A stretch of DNA of 64,000 bases from Bin87 sp965220095 (GCA_965220095.1 OZ244805.1:3100001-3164000), one strand, 5' to 3'. Shown: positions 45,728 to 54,466, counted from the first letter of the stretch. Notes: generated from the letters alone by a model not told the origin. A program made the numbers and translations.

Positions 45728-46216
45728 CTAGATGTCGGCGCCGGTGTAACGTTCCAATTCCACGAAGCCCTGGCTGGCATCGTCCCAGGCGAACAACGCG
45801 GCCTCAACCACCCTCTGGTGGTCAATCCCGACGACCAGCTGCTGCACCGGGTAGGCGGGGCCATCTCCCCAGGGACTGGTAGCGACGGTGCGGTCGGTGT
45901 CGGAAAGGTAGGCGCGGCCGTTGGGATGCGAGTGGTAAATGATGCGGGCGGGGGTTTCCGAATCCAGGCTGTCGTTGAGGGCTAGCAAATCGGCGGCGTC
46001 GAATACATAGGCAGTTTCGGCGGTGCGATCCGCCGCGGTGGGGTGGTTGCCGGAATTCTGGGCGTTGGCTGCCGGACGAATTGCGTCGACCCCGTTCCCA
46101 TCGACAGCGCCAGTTAACCAACCACAGCATTCGGCGGGGTAGGCGGATCTGGCCTCCAGATAAATAGAATTCAGGATTGCCGGCGGAATTTGCAAAGGAT
46201 TGGCTAAACTGGCCAT
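45728..46216 (-). CDS. JAMM/MPN (M67) metallopeptidase
   Basis: A 162-residue JAB1/MPN-fold protein with the full JAMM zinc site: E29 in PAECCG, H95-S-H97-P, S105 and D108 in HSHPNGRAYLSDTD. Bacterial stand-alone members (Mec+-like) trim sulfur-carrier proteins such as CysO or process ubiquitin-like tails. The PAECCGWLTG block is typical of these. No sulfur carrier gene is nearby. It is divergent from the zinc-ribbon gene at 46378. Confidence 0.88.
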   Translation of the reverse strand: MASLANPLQIPPAILNSIYLEARSAYPAECCGWLTGAVDGNGVDAIRPAANAQNSGNHPTAADRTAETAYVFDAADLLALNDSLDSETPARIIYHSHPNGRAYLSDTDRTVATSPWGDGPAYPVQQLVVGIDHQRVVEAALFAWDDASQGFVELERYTGADI

Positions 46217-46377
46217 AAAATCCCCTTGTTACGAATTACGTCAATATGATATGCTGTTTCCAACGCGTTTACAGGTATCGCCGTAATACTTCGGTAATAC
46301 GATTGCGGCAAACTGGCACCAGAAATTGAAACCCGAGCGGAAACTCCGTAAATGCTCCGACTAACAGGACAGAGGAA

Positions 46378-46602
46378 ATGCAAACCGTAACTCGCAAATC
46401 GTTGAAGCTGAAAGCTTGTCCCCGCTGTGGTGGCGACGTCTGCCGTATGCGCGACACTTTTGGAGTTTATCACCAGTGCGCACAGTGTGGCCGAGAGATT
46501 CGGCGACAGGTTGGATATACTACGCCGCCGGAAACCGTAGGCGCTGTAACGATGAGCATGCCAACCAACCCGTCGGACCATAAAGAGAAGCTGATGGTCT
46601 AG
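46378..46602 (+). CDS. Small zinc-ribbon protein 1
   Basis: A 74-residue protein with a CPRCGGDV...QCAQCGREI zinc ribbon (cysteines about 15, 18, 34, 37) and a disordered tail. AGAGGA lies very close to the ATG. It is a clear paralog of the protein encoded at 46798: both contain C-P-x-C-G-G-D-V, then 9-10 residues, Y-x-Q-C-x-x-C-x-R-E-I. Such ribbons bind nucleic acid or partner proteins; nothing more specific can be said. Confidence 0.75.
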   Translation: MQTVTRKSLKLKACPRCGGDVCRMRDTFGVYHQCAQCGREIRRQVGYTTPPETVGAVTMSMPTNPSDHKEKLMV

Positions 46603-46632
46603 TCGGCAACCTGCGAACAAGCAACCGGAGGA

Positions 46633-46671
46633 AGTGGCCTCGGACTTGTCGCCGAGGCCACTTTCCTTTTT
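46633..46671 (+). terminator. Intrinsic terminator after zinc-ribbon gene 1
   Basis: AGTGGCCTCGG and CCGAGGCCACT form a perfect 11-bp stem with an 8-nt loop, followed by TTTCCTTTTT. It separates the two zinc-ribbon genes into distinct transcripts. Confidence 0.92.
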
Positions 46672-46797
46672 GGGTTGGCCCCGGGTGAGATCAGGCTTCC
46701 GTCCGTAGCGCATTCATAATTTCTTAATGAAATGAGACTAACATCGGATACGGACTGGCAAATGACCCACGGTCACGGGTCAACAGGAGATGAGAAA

Positions 46798-47034
46798 ATG
46801 GCAACGAATGTTCGCGTACAGAATCGAGTTGATGCCGCGCGTCCGCGTCGCGTGCTGCTGCGCCAGTGTCCCCATTGCGGCGGCGACGTGCGCCTGGCCC
46901 GGGACGTTTACGGCGCTTACCGGCAGTGCATCCAGTGCAGCCGGGAAATCGATCCGGAGATGCTGACGATTTCCGCACCGAAGCCGGCGGAAACACCCCA
47001 CCATCATCATGTGGAAGAGCGCCTGGCTGCCTGA
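46798..47034 (+). CDS. Small zinc-ribbon protein 2
   Basis: A 78-residue paralog of the previous gene: basic N-terminus (RVDAARPRRVLLRQ), ribbon CPHCGGDVRLARDVYGAYRQC in two parts with IQCSREI, and a His-rich tail (HHHH near 68-71). ACAGGAG lies about ten bases before ATG 46798, better placed than the ATG at 46732. It has no shared transcript with copy 1 because of the strong terminator between them. Confidence 0.75.
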   Translation: MATNVRVQNRVDAARPRRVLLRQCPHCGGDVRLARDVYGAYRQCIQCSREIDPEMLTISAPKPAETPHHHHVEERLAA

Positions 47035-47058
47035 TGCCGGAATTGTTGCCCAGCGACC

Positions 47059-47098
47059 GCGGGGTTCCGGCTGATGCCTGGGACCCCGCTTGCTTTTA
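47059..47098 (+). terminator. Probable intrinsic terminator after zinc-ribbon gene 2
   Basis: GCGGGGTTCC (47059-47068) pairs with GGGACCCCGC (47080-47089), with one T-G wobble, and TTGCTTTTA follows. Confidence 0.65.
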
Positions 47099-47110
47099 CC
47101 AGTGGCGGTT

Positions 47111-47596
47111 TTACCGGCGGCGGAATGGGTGAGCGTTGTCGTCGTGGCGTTCCTTGACTAATTCGCCGAATTGGCGAACGGAGTCTTCCTGGGCGGCGGT
47201 TTGGATGGAACCGGGCCGCATCTGCCGGATATAGTCAATGGCTTCGTCGGCTTCCCAACCCGTATTCACCAGGTATGCGGCCAGGACTGTGCCAGTTCTC
47301 CCAATGCCGGCGGCGCACGTTACGACCGTGGGACGCTCCCACGTTTCAATCTGCTGTTCCACGTAGGAGACGATGCGGTCGAGTTGTTCTACCGATGGAG
47401 CGCCGAAATCCGGCACCGGGTCAAACAGTTCCTCGAATCCCCAGGGTTCGGCGGAGATGGTGTTTTCTTCCAGCCGGACGATGGCGGTCACGTCGTGACG
47501 CTCGAAGTAAATCAGGTGGCGTCGCTCGGTCGGCCCCATTGAACCAGCCAGGGATCCGTGGAGAATCCAGCTGAAATTACGAAAACTGTCTTGCAT
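47111..47596 (-). CDS. Dual-specificity protein phosphatase-like protein
   Basis: A 161-residue cysteine phosphatase resembling eukaryotic DUSP23: it starts NFSWILHGSLAGSMGP, has VPDFGAPS with the general-acid aspartate (about 63), and the P-loop C94-AAGIG-R100-TG. The histidine usually before the P-loop cysteine is Thr here (VVTC). Dephosphorylates phosphotyrosine/serine or small phosphorylated compounds. The next gene in the same direction, DUF167, starts 332 bp upstream with a gap of 29 bp between them. Confidence 0.87.
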   Translation of the reverse strand: MQDSFRNFSWILHGSLAGSMGPTERRHLIYFERHDVTAIVRLEENTISAEPWGFEELFDPVPDFGAPSVEQLDRIVSYVEQQIETWERPTVVTCAAGIGRTGTVLAAYLVNTGWEADEAIDYIRQMRPGSIQTAAQEDSVRQFGELVKERHDDNAHPFRRR

Positions 47597-47625
47597 CGAG
47601 AGCTCCGAACCGGTGTTCAGCGGGT

Positions 47626-47928
47626 TTATCCCGCAGCGTTAGTCGCGTCGATCGCGATTTGTAAGCGTCGGTTCAATTCGTCGCTATCCAGACCTGCGAT
47701 TAGCGCCATCTTGTCGCGGGAACTGAGGCCGCGCACGATTTTAACGTCCGCTCGCGCCACCTGCAAGCAGTCCGCTAGCAGCGTGATGACAGCAGCGTTG
47801 GCCTTGCCTCTGGTGGGCGGGACGGCTACCCGCACTCGCACGCCGTCCCCATGCCAATCAACTATCTCAGAGCGACGTGCGCCCGGTTGGACACGGAGTG
47901 TGAGGCTGGATGCAATAGGTGCTGACAT
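47626..47928 (-). CDS. DUF167 (YggU-like) protein
   Basis: A 100-residue protein of the YggU/DUF167 family: LTLRVQPGARRSEIVDWHGD, VRVAVPPTRGKANAAVITLLAD and VKIVRGLSSRDKMALIAGLD match the family's three blocks. Function unknown. ATG 47928 is the family start; the longer open frame upstream overlaps the divergent hydratase gene. The two starts (47928 minus, 48002 plus) leave only 73 bp for both promoters. Confidence 0.88.
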   Translation of the reverse strand: MSAPIASSLTLRVQPGARRSEIVDWHGDGVRVRVAVPPTRGKANAAVITLLADCLQVARADVKIVRGLSSRDKMALIAGLDSDELNRRLQIAIDATNAAG

Positions 47929-48001
47929 CAACGCGCGCAATGGGTCTGGTATAGTATTGCCGACGGCGCAACTGATACGCGCCTTGGTCAAGGGGGCCCG
48001 G

Positions 48002-48781
48002 ATGGAGTATAGCAGTATTGCGCTGGAGGTGGAAAACCAGGTTGCGACACTGTATTTAAATCGCCCCGACGCGTTGAACGCCCTGAGCCCGGAATTGTTG
48101 TTGGAATTCTCCCACGCGGTGGCGACGATAGGCCGCGATGAGTTGGTCAAAGCCCTGGTAGTGCGCGGGTCCGGTCGAGGTTTCTGCGCCGGCGCGGATT
48201 TGCTGTTCTTTGACCGCGTGTTTGATGACCTCGCGCAGCTTCCCGATTACGTGCGCGACCTGAACGGGGCTTTTTTTGCGCTGGAAGCCCTCCCGATTCC
48301 GACGATAGCGGTGGTGCACGGGTACGCGCTGGCTGGCGGCATGGAACTGATGATGGCCTGCGACATGGCCATCGTCGCCGAGGACGCGCGCATTGGTGAC
48401 CAGCACGCCAACTTCGGGTTGATACCAGGCGGCGGCTCCACGCAACGATTGCCGCGACGGGTGGGGATGCCCCGCGCAATGGAACTGCTGACCACCGGCC
48501 GGTGGCTGTCGGGCGATGAATCGGTGGAATGGGGATTGGCGCTGCGTTCCGCGCCGGCAGAGTTGCTGGATTCCGAATTGGAATCTATTCTGACCGGTCT
48601 CCGCACCAAGAGCCGAACCGGATTGGGACTGATGAAATCCCTGGCGCACAGCAGCCAGGACGTGCCCCTGCGGGACGGTGTAGCATTGGAGGGGGCGACG
48701 TTTACCCATCTGTTCTCTACCTCCCCGCACCCCAGAGCGGGCATTGATGCGTTTAAAGACAAGCGTCAACCGGAGTTCTGA
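48002..48781 (+). CDS. Enoyl-CoA hydratase/isomerase family protein
   Basis: A 259-residue crotonase. Oxyanion motifs are GRGFCAGADLLFF (about 59-71) and HGYALAGGMELMMACDM (about 103-119). The position of the first hydratase Glu lies in GGMELMMACD and the second region reads NFGLIPGGGSTQRLPRRVG, where the classical E is replaced by G-G. Hydratase activity is therefore uncertain. No partner beta-oxidation genes are adjacent. Confidence 0.87.
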   Translation: MEYSSIALEVENQVATLYLNRPDALNALSPELLLEFSHAVATIGRDELVKALVVRGSGRGFCAGADLLFFDRVFDDLAQLPDYVRDLNGAFFALEALPIPTIAVVHGYALAGGMELMMACDMAIVAEDARIGDQHANFGLIPGGGSTQRLPRRVGMPRAMELLTTGRWLSGDESVEWGLALRSAPAELLDSELESILTGLRTKSRTGLGLMKSLAHSSQDVPLRDGVALEGATFTHLFSTSPHPRAGIDAFKDKRQPEF

Positions 48782-48853
48782 ACATCGTCGGGTGTGCGCC
48801 ATCCTGCCATGGCTGCGGTGGTGAATTCAATAGCGGAAAAAAGGATTACAGGT

Positions 48854-49732
48854 TTGAAGATACGGGAAATACTAGGGCAACGTCGGACAGTATCTTTTGA
48901 GTTTTTCCCGCCCCGGGAAGCCGACGGGGTTCAGGGAGTGATTGACGTAGTCAAGGGTCTGCAACGGTTCGCGCCGGATTTCGTGTCCGTAACCTACGGC
49001 GCGGGTGGTGGAACGCGGGCGTACACGGAAGAAATCACCGTGCGATTGCGTCGGGAAACCGAACTGGAAGTGATGGCCCATCTAACCTGCGTGGCGCAAA
49101 GTCGCGCCGAGGTTCACGGTGTGCTGGAACGGCTCAATGGAGCCGGCATCGAAAACGTGATCGCGCTGCGCGGCGACCGCCCGGAAGGTGTGCCCGCGCC
49201 CGGCCCGGACGACGACGTATTTCCCCACGCGTCTGACCTGATCACCCACATCCGCAGCAACTTCGACTTCGGGGTTGCCGCCGCCTGTTATCCGGAAGGG
49301 CACACTGAATCTGCCGACCTGTCCTCCGATTTGGAATACATCCGGATGAAGCAGGACCTCGGCGCGGATTTCCTGATTACGCAGTTGTTTTACGACAACA
49401 CCCACTTTTACGACCTGCGGGATCGAGCGGCCAAAGCCGGCATCAACCTGCCGATCATCCCGGGCGTGCTGCCAATTCTGAGCACCCCACAGATTCGCAG
49501 GTTCACCGCACTTTGCGGGGCGACTATCCCCTCAGACCTGGATGTCCAGTTGGAGCAATATGCCGACGATAATCGTGCCGTAAGGGACATCGGTATCGAG
49601 CACGCCGCCCGGCAGGTGGAAGACTTGTGGGCTAACGGTGTGCCAGGAGTTCATTTTTACGTGCTGAATCGTTCCTACTCCGTCTCGCGCATCCTCCAGG
49701 CGCTGAACCTGGACGGGCACCGGGCGAATTGA
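48854..49732 (+). CDS. metF: Methylenetetrahydrofolate reductase
   Basis: A flavoenzyme of 292 residues that reduces 5,10-methylene-THF to 5-methyl-THF for methionine synthesis. VSFEFFPPREADGV carries the catalytic Glu; SVTYGAGGGTR, HLTCVAQSR, NVIALRGDRPEG and QLFYDNTHFYDLRD are family blocks. The start is uncertain: TTG 48854 reads MKIREILGQ, the common family N-terminus, with AAAGG nearby; ATG 48809 or GTG 48794 would add 15-20 residues. The acpS gene follows after 24 bp. Confidence 0.93.
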   Translation: MKIREILGQRRTVSFEFFPPREADGVQGVIDVVKGLQRFAPDFVSVTYGAGGGTRAYTEEITVRLRRETELEVMAHLTCVAQSRAEVHGVLERLNGAGIENVIALRGDRPEGVPAPGPDDDVFPHASDLITHIRSNFDFGVAAACYPEGHTESADLSSDLEYIRMKQDLGADFLITQLFYDNTHFYDLRDRAAKAGINLPIIPGVLPILSTPQIRRFTALCGATIPSDLDVQLEQYADDNRAVRDIGIEHAARQVEDLWANGVPGVHFYVLNRSYSVSRILQALNLDGHRAN

Positions 49733-49756
49733 TGTCCCTACGGTCAGCAGGTAACC

Positions 49757-50191
49757 GTGCTTAGTACCGGGGTTGACCTGATCGAGATTGACCGGGTGGC
49801 CGGCGTGCTGGAGCGCTACGGGGATCGTTTTTTGCGCCGGATATTCACGCCTGACGAGATCGCGTACTGTCGGGGACGTGCCCAGAATCTGGCGGCGCGG
49901 TTCGCCGCCAAAGAAGCAGTGATGAAGTCTTTGGGCACCGGATTTCGCGGCGTTGGTTGGCGCGACGTGGAGGTAGTCAGGGCCCCGAGCGGCGCCCCCA
50001 GTCCCCGCCTGCACGGCCGGGCACGTCGTCGCGCCGAACGGCTTGGTGTCACGGAAATCGGCATCAGCTTGTCCCACTCCAGGGGGTTTGCGATGGCGTT
50101 CGCAGTGGCCAACCGCCCCGACACCGCCGAGTCGCTGGCGGCCGGCGCGGTTACGCTGTGGGGAGAACCGACCGCGCCGCAGGCCGCCTGA
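49757..50191 (+). CDS. acpS: Holo-[acyl-carrier-protein] synthase
   Basis: A 144-residue phosphopantetheinyl transferase that activates ACP. GVDLIEIDRVAGVLERYGDRF (in parts) carries the magnesium-binding Asp (about 7); ARFAAKEAVMKSLGTGF has the second acidic ligand; ISLSHSRGFAMAFAV closes the fold. The C-terminal 20 residues extend beyond the family core. GTG start. It precedes nnr by 38 bp, a common neighbour in bacteria. Confidence 0.93.
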   Translation: MLSTGVDLIEIDRVAGVLERYGDRFLRRIFTPDEIAYCRGRAQNLAARFAAKEAVMKSLGTGFRGVGWRDVEVVRAPSGAPSPRLHGRARRRAERLGVTEIGISLSHSRGFAMAFAVANRPDTAESLAAGAVTLWGEPTAPQAA

Positions 50192-50229
50192 CGGTTTTCG
50201 GAGTGCCGCACGCCGCCGGCTCCAACACC

Positions 50230-51822
50230 ATGATTGCGCCGTTTGACCTTACATATGTGGTGTCAGTAGCTGAGATGCAGGCTCTTGAAGCAGCATCGGA
50301 GCGGAGCGGTGTCAGCACTGACACGCTGATGGAGAACGCCGGATTGGCTTGCGCCCGACAGGTTCGCCAACGGTTGGGAGGCGCTGCCGGCAAGAACGTG
50401 GTCATCCTGGTTGGTCCCGGCAACAACGGCGCCGATGGCCTCGTCGTGGCACGGCACCTGAGACGATGGGGCGCCCAAGTTTGCTGCTACGTGGTGCGGG
50501 GGCGTCCAGACACCGATGCTAAAATGGTATCTGCCCTGGCGTATGACGTCGGGATAATTGATGCTGCGGCGGACGGGGATATGCAGCAGCTTGACGCGCT
50601 GCTGCGGCGATGCGATGTGGTTGTAGATGCGATCCTGGGAGCTGGCGCGTACCGGCCATTGTCCGGAGTGGTCGAATCCGTGGCGCGTCGGGTCAACGCA
50701 CGCAGGGTTGGCGGCCGATTTGAGACGGTTGCGCTGGATCTGCCGACGGGGGTGAACCCGGATACCGGGGATGCAGACGAAGCAACGATCCAGGCCGACG
50801 AAACGCTGGCGTTGTGCTGTCCCAAGGTTGGCATCGCGAACTTTCCCGGCGCCGGGTTTGCCGGACGCATCACTATCCTGGACATTGGACTGCCCGCCAA
50901 CGTCCTGCCCGATGCGAACCTTAAGCAAGAATGGTTTACGGATAGCGCGGCTACCCGTCTGTTACCCGGTCGACCCCTCAACTCGCACAAGGGAACCTTC
51001 GGGCACCTGCTCATCGTCGCCGGCTCCCGGAACTTTGTGGGAGCGGCGTTTCTGGCGGCACAGGGAGCGCACCGGGCCGGCGCTGGGTTGGTTACGCTGG
51101 CAGCTCCGGAGTCGGTGTACCGTCTGGCGGCGGTGAAGCTGACGGAGACCATCCACCTCCCGTTACCTGAGGACGCCGACGGACGCATCGACTGGACGGC
51201 GGCGGATGAACTGCGCCAACGGCTGCCCGTTTATTCCGCGTTGGCCATCGGTTGCGGCATGGGATGGTCTCCCGGCACAACTCAGCTAATGGAACGCCTG
51301 TTGCTGGACGCCGATAACGACCCGAATCTGCCCGTGATCATTGACGCCGATGGGCTCAACAACCTGTCGCGCTGCGCAGACTGGGCAGACAGGTTGCGCG
51401 CGTCGGCCGTTTTGACGCCGCATCCTGGCGAGATGGCAACGCTCACCGGTCTTCCAACTACTGGCGTGCAGTCGGATCGCACAACCGTAACCGTCGATGC
51501 GGCGCGACGCTGGCGGCAAACGGTTCTGCTCAAAGGCGCCCACAGCATTGTGGCCGCACCCGACGGCCGGCAGAGGCTGTTGCCCTTTGCCAACCCGGCG
51601 TTGGCCGCCGGCGGCACCGGGGACGTGCTCACCGGCGTCATTGGCGGGCTGCTGGCACAGGGTGTTGCGCCTTACGATGCCGCGGCTCTCGGCGGTTACC
51701 TCCACGGTGCGGCGGCGGCGGATGTGCGCCGCGAGAGGGGCGATGCCGGCGTGGTGGCGAGCGACCTGCTGGAACGGTTGCCGTCCGTCATGAACGCGCT
51801 GAAAGGCCAGCGAGCGAGTTGA
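50230..51822 (+). CDS. nnr: Bifunctional NAD(P)H-hydrate epimerase / ADP-dependent dehydratase
   Basis: A 530-residue metabolite-repair fusion. The N-terminal YjeF_N (NnrE) domain (about 1-220) shows VSVAEMQALE and GPGNNGADGLVVARHL; the C-terminal ribokinase-like NnrD domain (about 235-530) shows NSHKGTFGHLLIVAGS, TPHPGEMATLTG, LLKGAHSIVA and GTGDVLTGVIGGLLAQG with the catalytic Asp. It restores NADH and NADPH damaged by hydration. ATG 50230 replaces the upstream open frame that overlaps acpS. The last codons overlap the next gene. Confidence 0.95.
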   Translation: MIAPFDLTYVVSVAEMQALEAASERSGVSTDTLMENAGLACARQVRQRLGGAAGKNVVILVGPGNNGADGLVVARHLRRWGAQVCCYVVRGRPDTDAKMVSALAYDVGIIDAAADGDMQQLDALLRRCDVVVDAILGAGAYRPLSGVVESVARRVNARRVGGRFETVALDLPTGVNPDTGDADEATIQADETLALCCPKVGIANFPGAGFAGRITILDIGLPANVLPDANLKQEWFTDSAATRLLPGRPLNSHKGTFGHLLIVAGSRNFVGAAFLAAQGAHRAGAGLVTLAAPESVYRLAAVKLTETIHLPLPEDADGRIDWTAADELRQRLPVYSALAIGCGMGWSPGTTQLMERLLLDADNDPNLPVIIDADGLNNLSRCADWADRLRASAVLTPHPGEMATLTGLPTTGVQSDRTTVTVDAARRWRQTVLLKGAHSIVAAPDGRQRLLPFANPALAAGGTGDVLTGVIGGLLAQGVAPYDAAALGGYLHGAAAADVRRERGDAGVVASDLLERLPSVMNALKGQRAS

Positions 51823-52256
51823 GCGGCGCCGTGGTTCAGTTTTCTGTTGAGCAAATCAGCCGGTTGGCCGGCACACCCATTGCACGCATGGCGACGGCCG
51901 ATTCCGCGGGGAGACCGCACGTGATTCCGGTTTGCTTCGTGTATGCCGGTGGCTGCATCTACTCCGTGCTGGACGCCAAACCGAAGCGCGCTTCGCTGAG
52001 CGGTTTGCGTCGGGTGCGCAACATCCTCGCCAATCCCCAGGTGTCGCTGGTGCTGGATCATTATGACGATGACTGGGCTCAACTCTGGTATCTGTTGGTG
52101 ACCGGAAGAGCTGAGTTGATTGAGGGGACCGACGAGTCTGAGAGCGCCATAGCGTCGCTGCGAGAGAAATATCCTCAGTATCGGCGGATGGAACTGACTG
52201 GCAATCCAGTGATCAAGATTACTCCGCAACGGGTCACCAGCTGGTTTGGTAGCTGA
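51819..52256 (+). CDS. PPOX-class F420- or flavin-binding protein
   Basis: A 145-residue split-barrel protein of the pyridoxamine phosphate oxidase superfamily: ARMATADSAGRPHVIPVCFVY and LDAKPKRASLSGLRRVRNILANPQVSLVLDHYDDDW (in parts). These resemble TIGR03668/Rv0121-type F420-dependent members. The TTG start overlaps the nnr stop by four bases (TTGA), so translation is probably coupled; GTG 51831 is an alternative. An IS66-type element begins six bases after its stop codon, leaving the coding frame intact. Confidence 0.83.
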   Translation: MSGAVVQFSVEQISRLAGTPIARMATADSAGRPHVIPVCFVYAGGCIYSVLDAKPKRASLSGLRRVRNILANPQVSLVLDHYDDDWAQLWYLLVTGRAELIEGTDESESAIASLREKYPQYRRMELTGNPVIKITPQRVTSWFGS

Positions 52257-52262
52257 GACACG

Positions 52263-53576
52263 GTAACTGTTCAGAGTTGGTGAGGTGAATTGGTCGAAGT
52301 TGGCTTGGGGATGGCTGGCACTTGGGGGCGGTGATTATGTCATATAACTGGCATGGTTACCGAAATCGATCTCAGGGCTGCCCATCGCGATGTCCTCATT
52401 GGCATCATTGGCATCATCGTCCGGCAGCAGGCCATCATCGAAGGGCTGGAGCAACGGATTGCCCAGCTGGCAGGGCAAGCCAAACCCAGCGGTTCCCGGC
52501 GGATGCCGGGTCTGAAGCCCAAAGTCGACCGGAAGCCAGCCCAGCCCAAAGGTCCAGGCCAGGCGCGTCGCCACGGCTTTGCTTAGACTCGCATGACGCC
52601 CACCCAGCGGGTGGAACATGCGGTAGAGCAGTGTCCCGACTGTGGAACCCAGTTGTCTGGGGGTTGGACCCAGCGCACTCGGGAGGTCATTGACCTGCCC
52701 CAGGTTCCGGCGCAAGTTACCCAGCACGTCTACCTGGCCCGCACCTGTCCCAAATGCCGACGGCGCTGTCTGCCCCCAGCGCAACTGGACGGCGTGGCGT
52801 TGGGTCGACAGCGGCTCGGCGTCAACGTCGTCAGCCTGATTGCCGCCCTGCGGGAGGAGGCTCGGCTGCCCTGGCGCAGCGTCCAGTGGTATCTGCGCAC
52901 CGTGCACGGGCTGCACCTCTCCCTCCCGGCGCTATTTTCTGCGCCGGAACCGTGGCAAGGCCGTGGTGGATGAAGTCTTGGGTGCGGAGTTCGCCGGCGT
53001 GCTGGTCAGCGACTTCTACGCCGCCTACCATCACTACGACGGCCCCAAGCAACGCTGCTGGGCTCACCTGCTGCGGGACATCCACGACCTGCGCGCCCTC
53101 TACCCCGATGATGAATCACTGTCCCAGTGGGCCGCCGCCGTCCACCAACTCTACCGCCAGGCCGCGGCCTTTACCCACCCCGCAGCGCAACAACGCCGCA
53201 GCGCCCAACTGGCCCTGGAAAGACGCCTGCTGGCACTCTGCCGTCCCTTCCTCAATGACCCCCGCTCCGGAATGACCCGCTGGACGTCCAGGCCAGGCTG
53301 TGCCGACGCATGGAGAACCACATCTATCGAGAACCACATCAAGGAACTCTTCGTCTTCGTGGCCGAACCCCAGGCGCCACCGGACAACGCCGCCGCCGAG
53401 CGCAGCCTGCGCCATCTGGTGGTCAGCCGCAAGGTCAGCGGGGGCACTCGCTCGCACCAAGGCACCGACACCAAGATGACCCTGGCCTCAATCTTCGGTA
53501 CCTGGCGGGCACAGGGTCTCAACCCCCTCACCGCCTGCCAACAACTGCTCACTTCCCCTCAAGTCTGAACTGTTAC
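52263..53576 (+). mobile_element. Degenerate IS66-family insertion sequence with intact ends
   Basis: The element is bounded by GTAACTGTTCAGA at the left (52263-52275) and its complement TCTGAACTGTTAC at the right (53564-53576), with one mismatch. The 8-bp direct repeat GAGACACG lies on both sides (52255-52262 and 53577-53584), matching the 8-bp target duplication and GTAA end known for IS66. At 1314 bp it is shorter than complete members. It inserted directly behind the PPOX stop codon. The internal gene is broken. Confidence 0.92.
52353..53568 (+). pseudogene. IS66 transposase (TnpC) remnant
   Basis: The first frame encodes the N-terminal coiled region (RQQAIIEGLEQRIAQLAGQ), stops at TAG 52584-52586, then resumes in the same frame with the zinc-finger CPDC...CPKC and HLSLPALF. 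Around 52945 the frame shifts and the usual DETGWR-type catalytic block is missing, pointing to an internal deletion; the following VLVSDFYAAYHHYDG, CWAHLLRDIHDL and C-terminal DNNAAER-like block (PPDNAAAERSLRHLVVSRK) are recognisable. A shift near 53265 and a 16-bp duplication (GAGAACCACATCTATC near 53313) add lesions. Not active as a single protein. Confidence 0.88.
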
Positions 53577-53708
53577 GAGACACGGGTTCTCCTTGACCGG
53601 GCGGGTGGCTACCCCTAGAATGCCGGCAACCCACCCTGCTTCACCTCTCTCAACCTGAACGTTGGGGCGGCTCCCAGCGCTGGGGGCGGCGATGCGAGTA
53701 ACGACTTT

Positions 53709-54422
53709 ATGAACCAATTGGTATTTTTGCATGGGCCGGGCGCCGGCGGCTGCGCGGATTCTTACGTCAATCAGTTGTCTCATTACCCGGGCAGCCTGGC
53801 CCCCAACCTGCCGGGCCACCCTCATGGCACACCCTGCAGCAGCGTGGAACGGTACACCGACTGGCTACGGGGTTGGTTGCACGGTCAAGGAATGACCAAT
53901 AATTTGGTGCTCAGCGGTTTCACTCTTGGCGCGTGCGTGGCGTTGCAATACGCGCTGGACTACCCGGATGAGGTGAAAGGGCTGGCGCTGATGACCATCG
54001 CGATGCGGCCCAAGCAGAGGCGGCCTGAAGATTTGCAGTTCCGACTGGATGCCGCCGCTGACTCCGCGGTTCACGAAAAATGGCTGGGCATGATGGACGG
54101 AATAATGCACTTCATCGAGCCGAATCTCCGCGCCCAACTGTTGCAGCGGCACCGTGAAGTCGGGCCGTTGGCGCAGTACCGGGACCTGGTTGTCATCGAC
54201 CGTTTTGACGTGCGCGACCGGATTCACGCTCTCGAAGTACCGCTGCTGCTGATTCAGGGCGTTGACGACCCGCTGGCAACCGGCGAGTACGAAGCGGAAA
54301 TCCAGCGCTCAGTTCCCGGTTCGCGATTAATCAAGATGAAAGATGCTGGACACTTCCCAATGGTGGAGAAACCGGACGAAGTGAATGCAGAAATCGACGC
54401 GTTTCTCGCCGAGATTGCCTAA
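53709..54422 (+). CDS. Alpha/beta-hydrolase fold protein with Thr at the nucleophile position
   Basis: A 237-residue alpha/beta hydrolase. VFLHGPGAGG (5-14) forms the oxyanion region, but the elbow reads SGFTLGA, so the nucleophile position is T72 in G-F-T-L-G rather than Ser. The acid is in QGVDDPLA and the histidine in DAGHFPMVEKPDEV. It could be a Thr enzyme, a non-catalytic carrier, or need one base change (ACT to TCT) to restore Ser. No pathway is suggested by neighbours; TPP-enzyme gene follows after 68 bp. Confidence 0.83.
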   Translation: MNQLVFLHGPGAGGCADSYVNQLSHYPGSLAPNLPGHPHGTPCSSVERYTDWLRGWLHGQGMTNNLVLSGFTLGACVALQYALDYPDEVKGLALMTIAMRPKQRRPEDLQFRLDAAADSAVHEKWLGMMDGIMHFIEPNLRAQLLQRHREVGPLAQYRDLVVIDRFDVRDRIHALEVPLLLIQGVDDPLATGEYEAEIQRSVPGSRLIKMKDAGHFPMVEKPDEVNAEIDAFLAEIA

Positions 54423-54432
54423 ATACACCAGC

Positions 54433-54466
54433 GACAACAAATTTTACCAAGACAACAAACTTTACC
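54433..54466. repeat. Tandem 16-bp direct repeat upstream of the TPP enzyme
   Basis: GACAACAAATTTTACC and GACAACAAACTTTACC lie 18 bp apart, about 25-60 bp before the GTG start at 54491. The period and place suit an operator or leader element. Confidence 0.55.
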
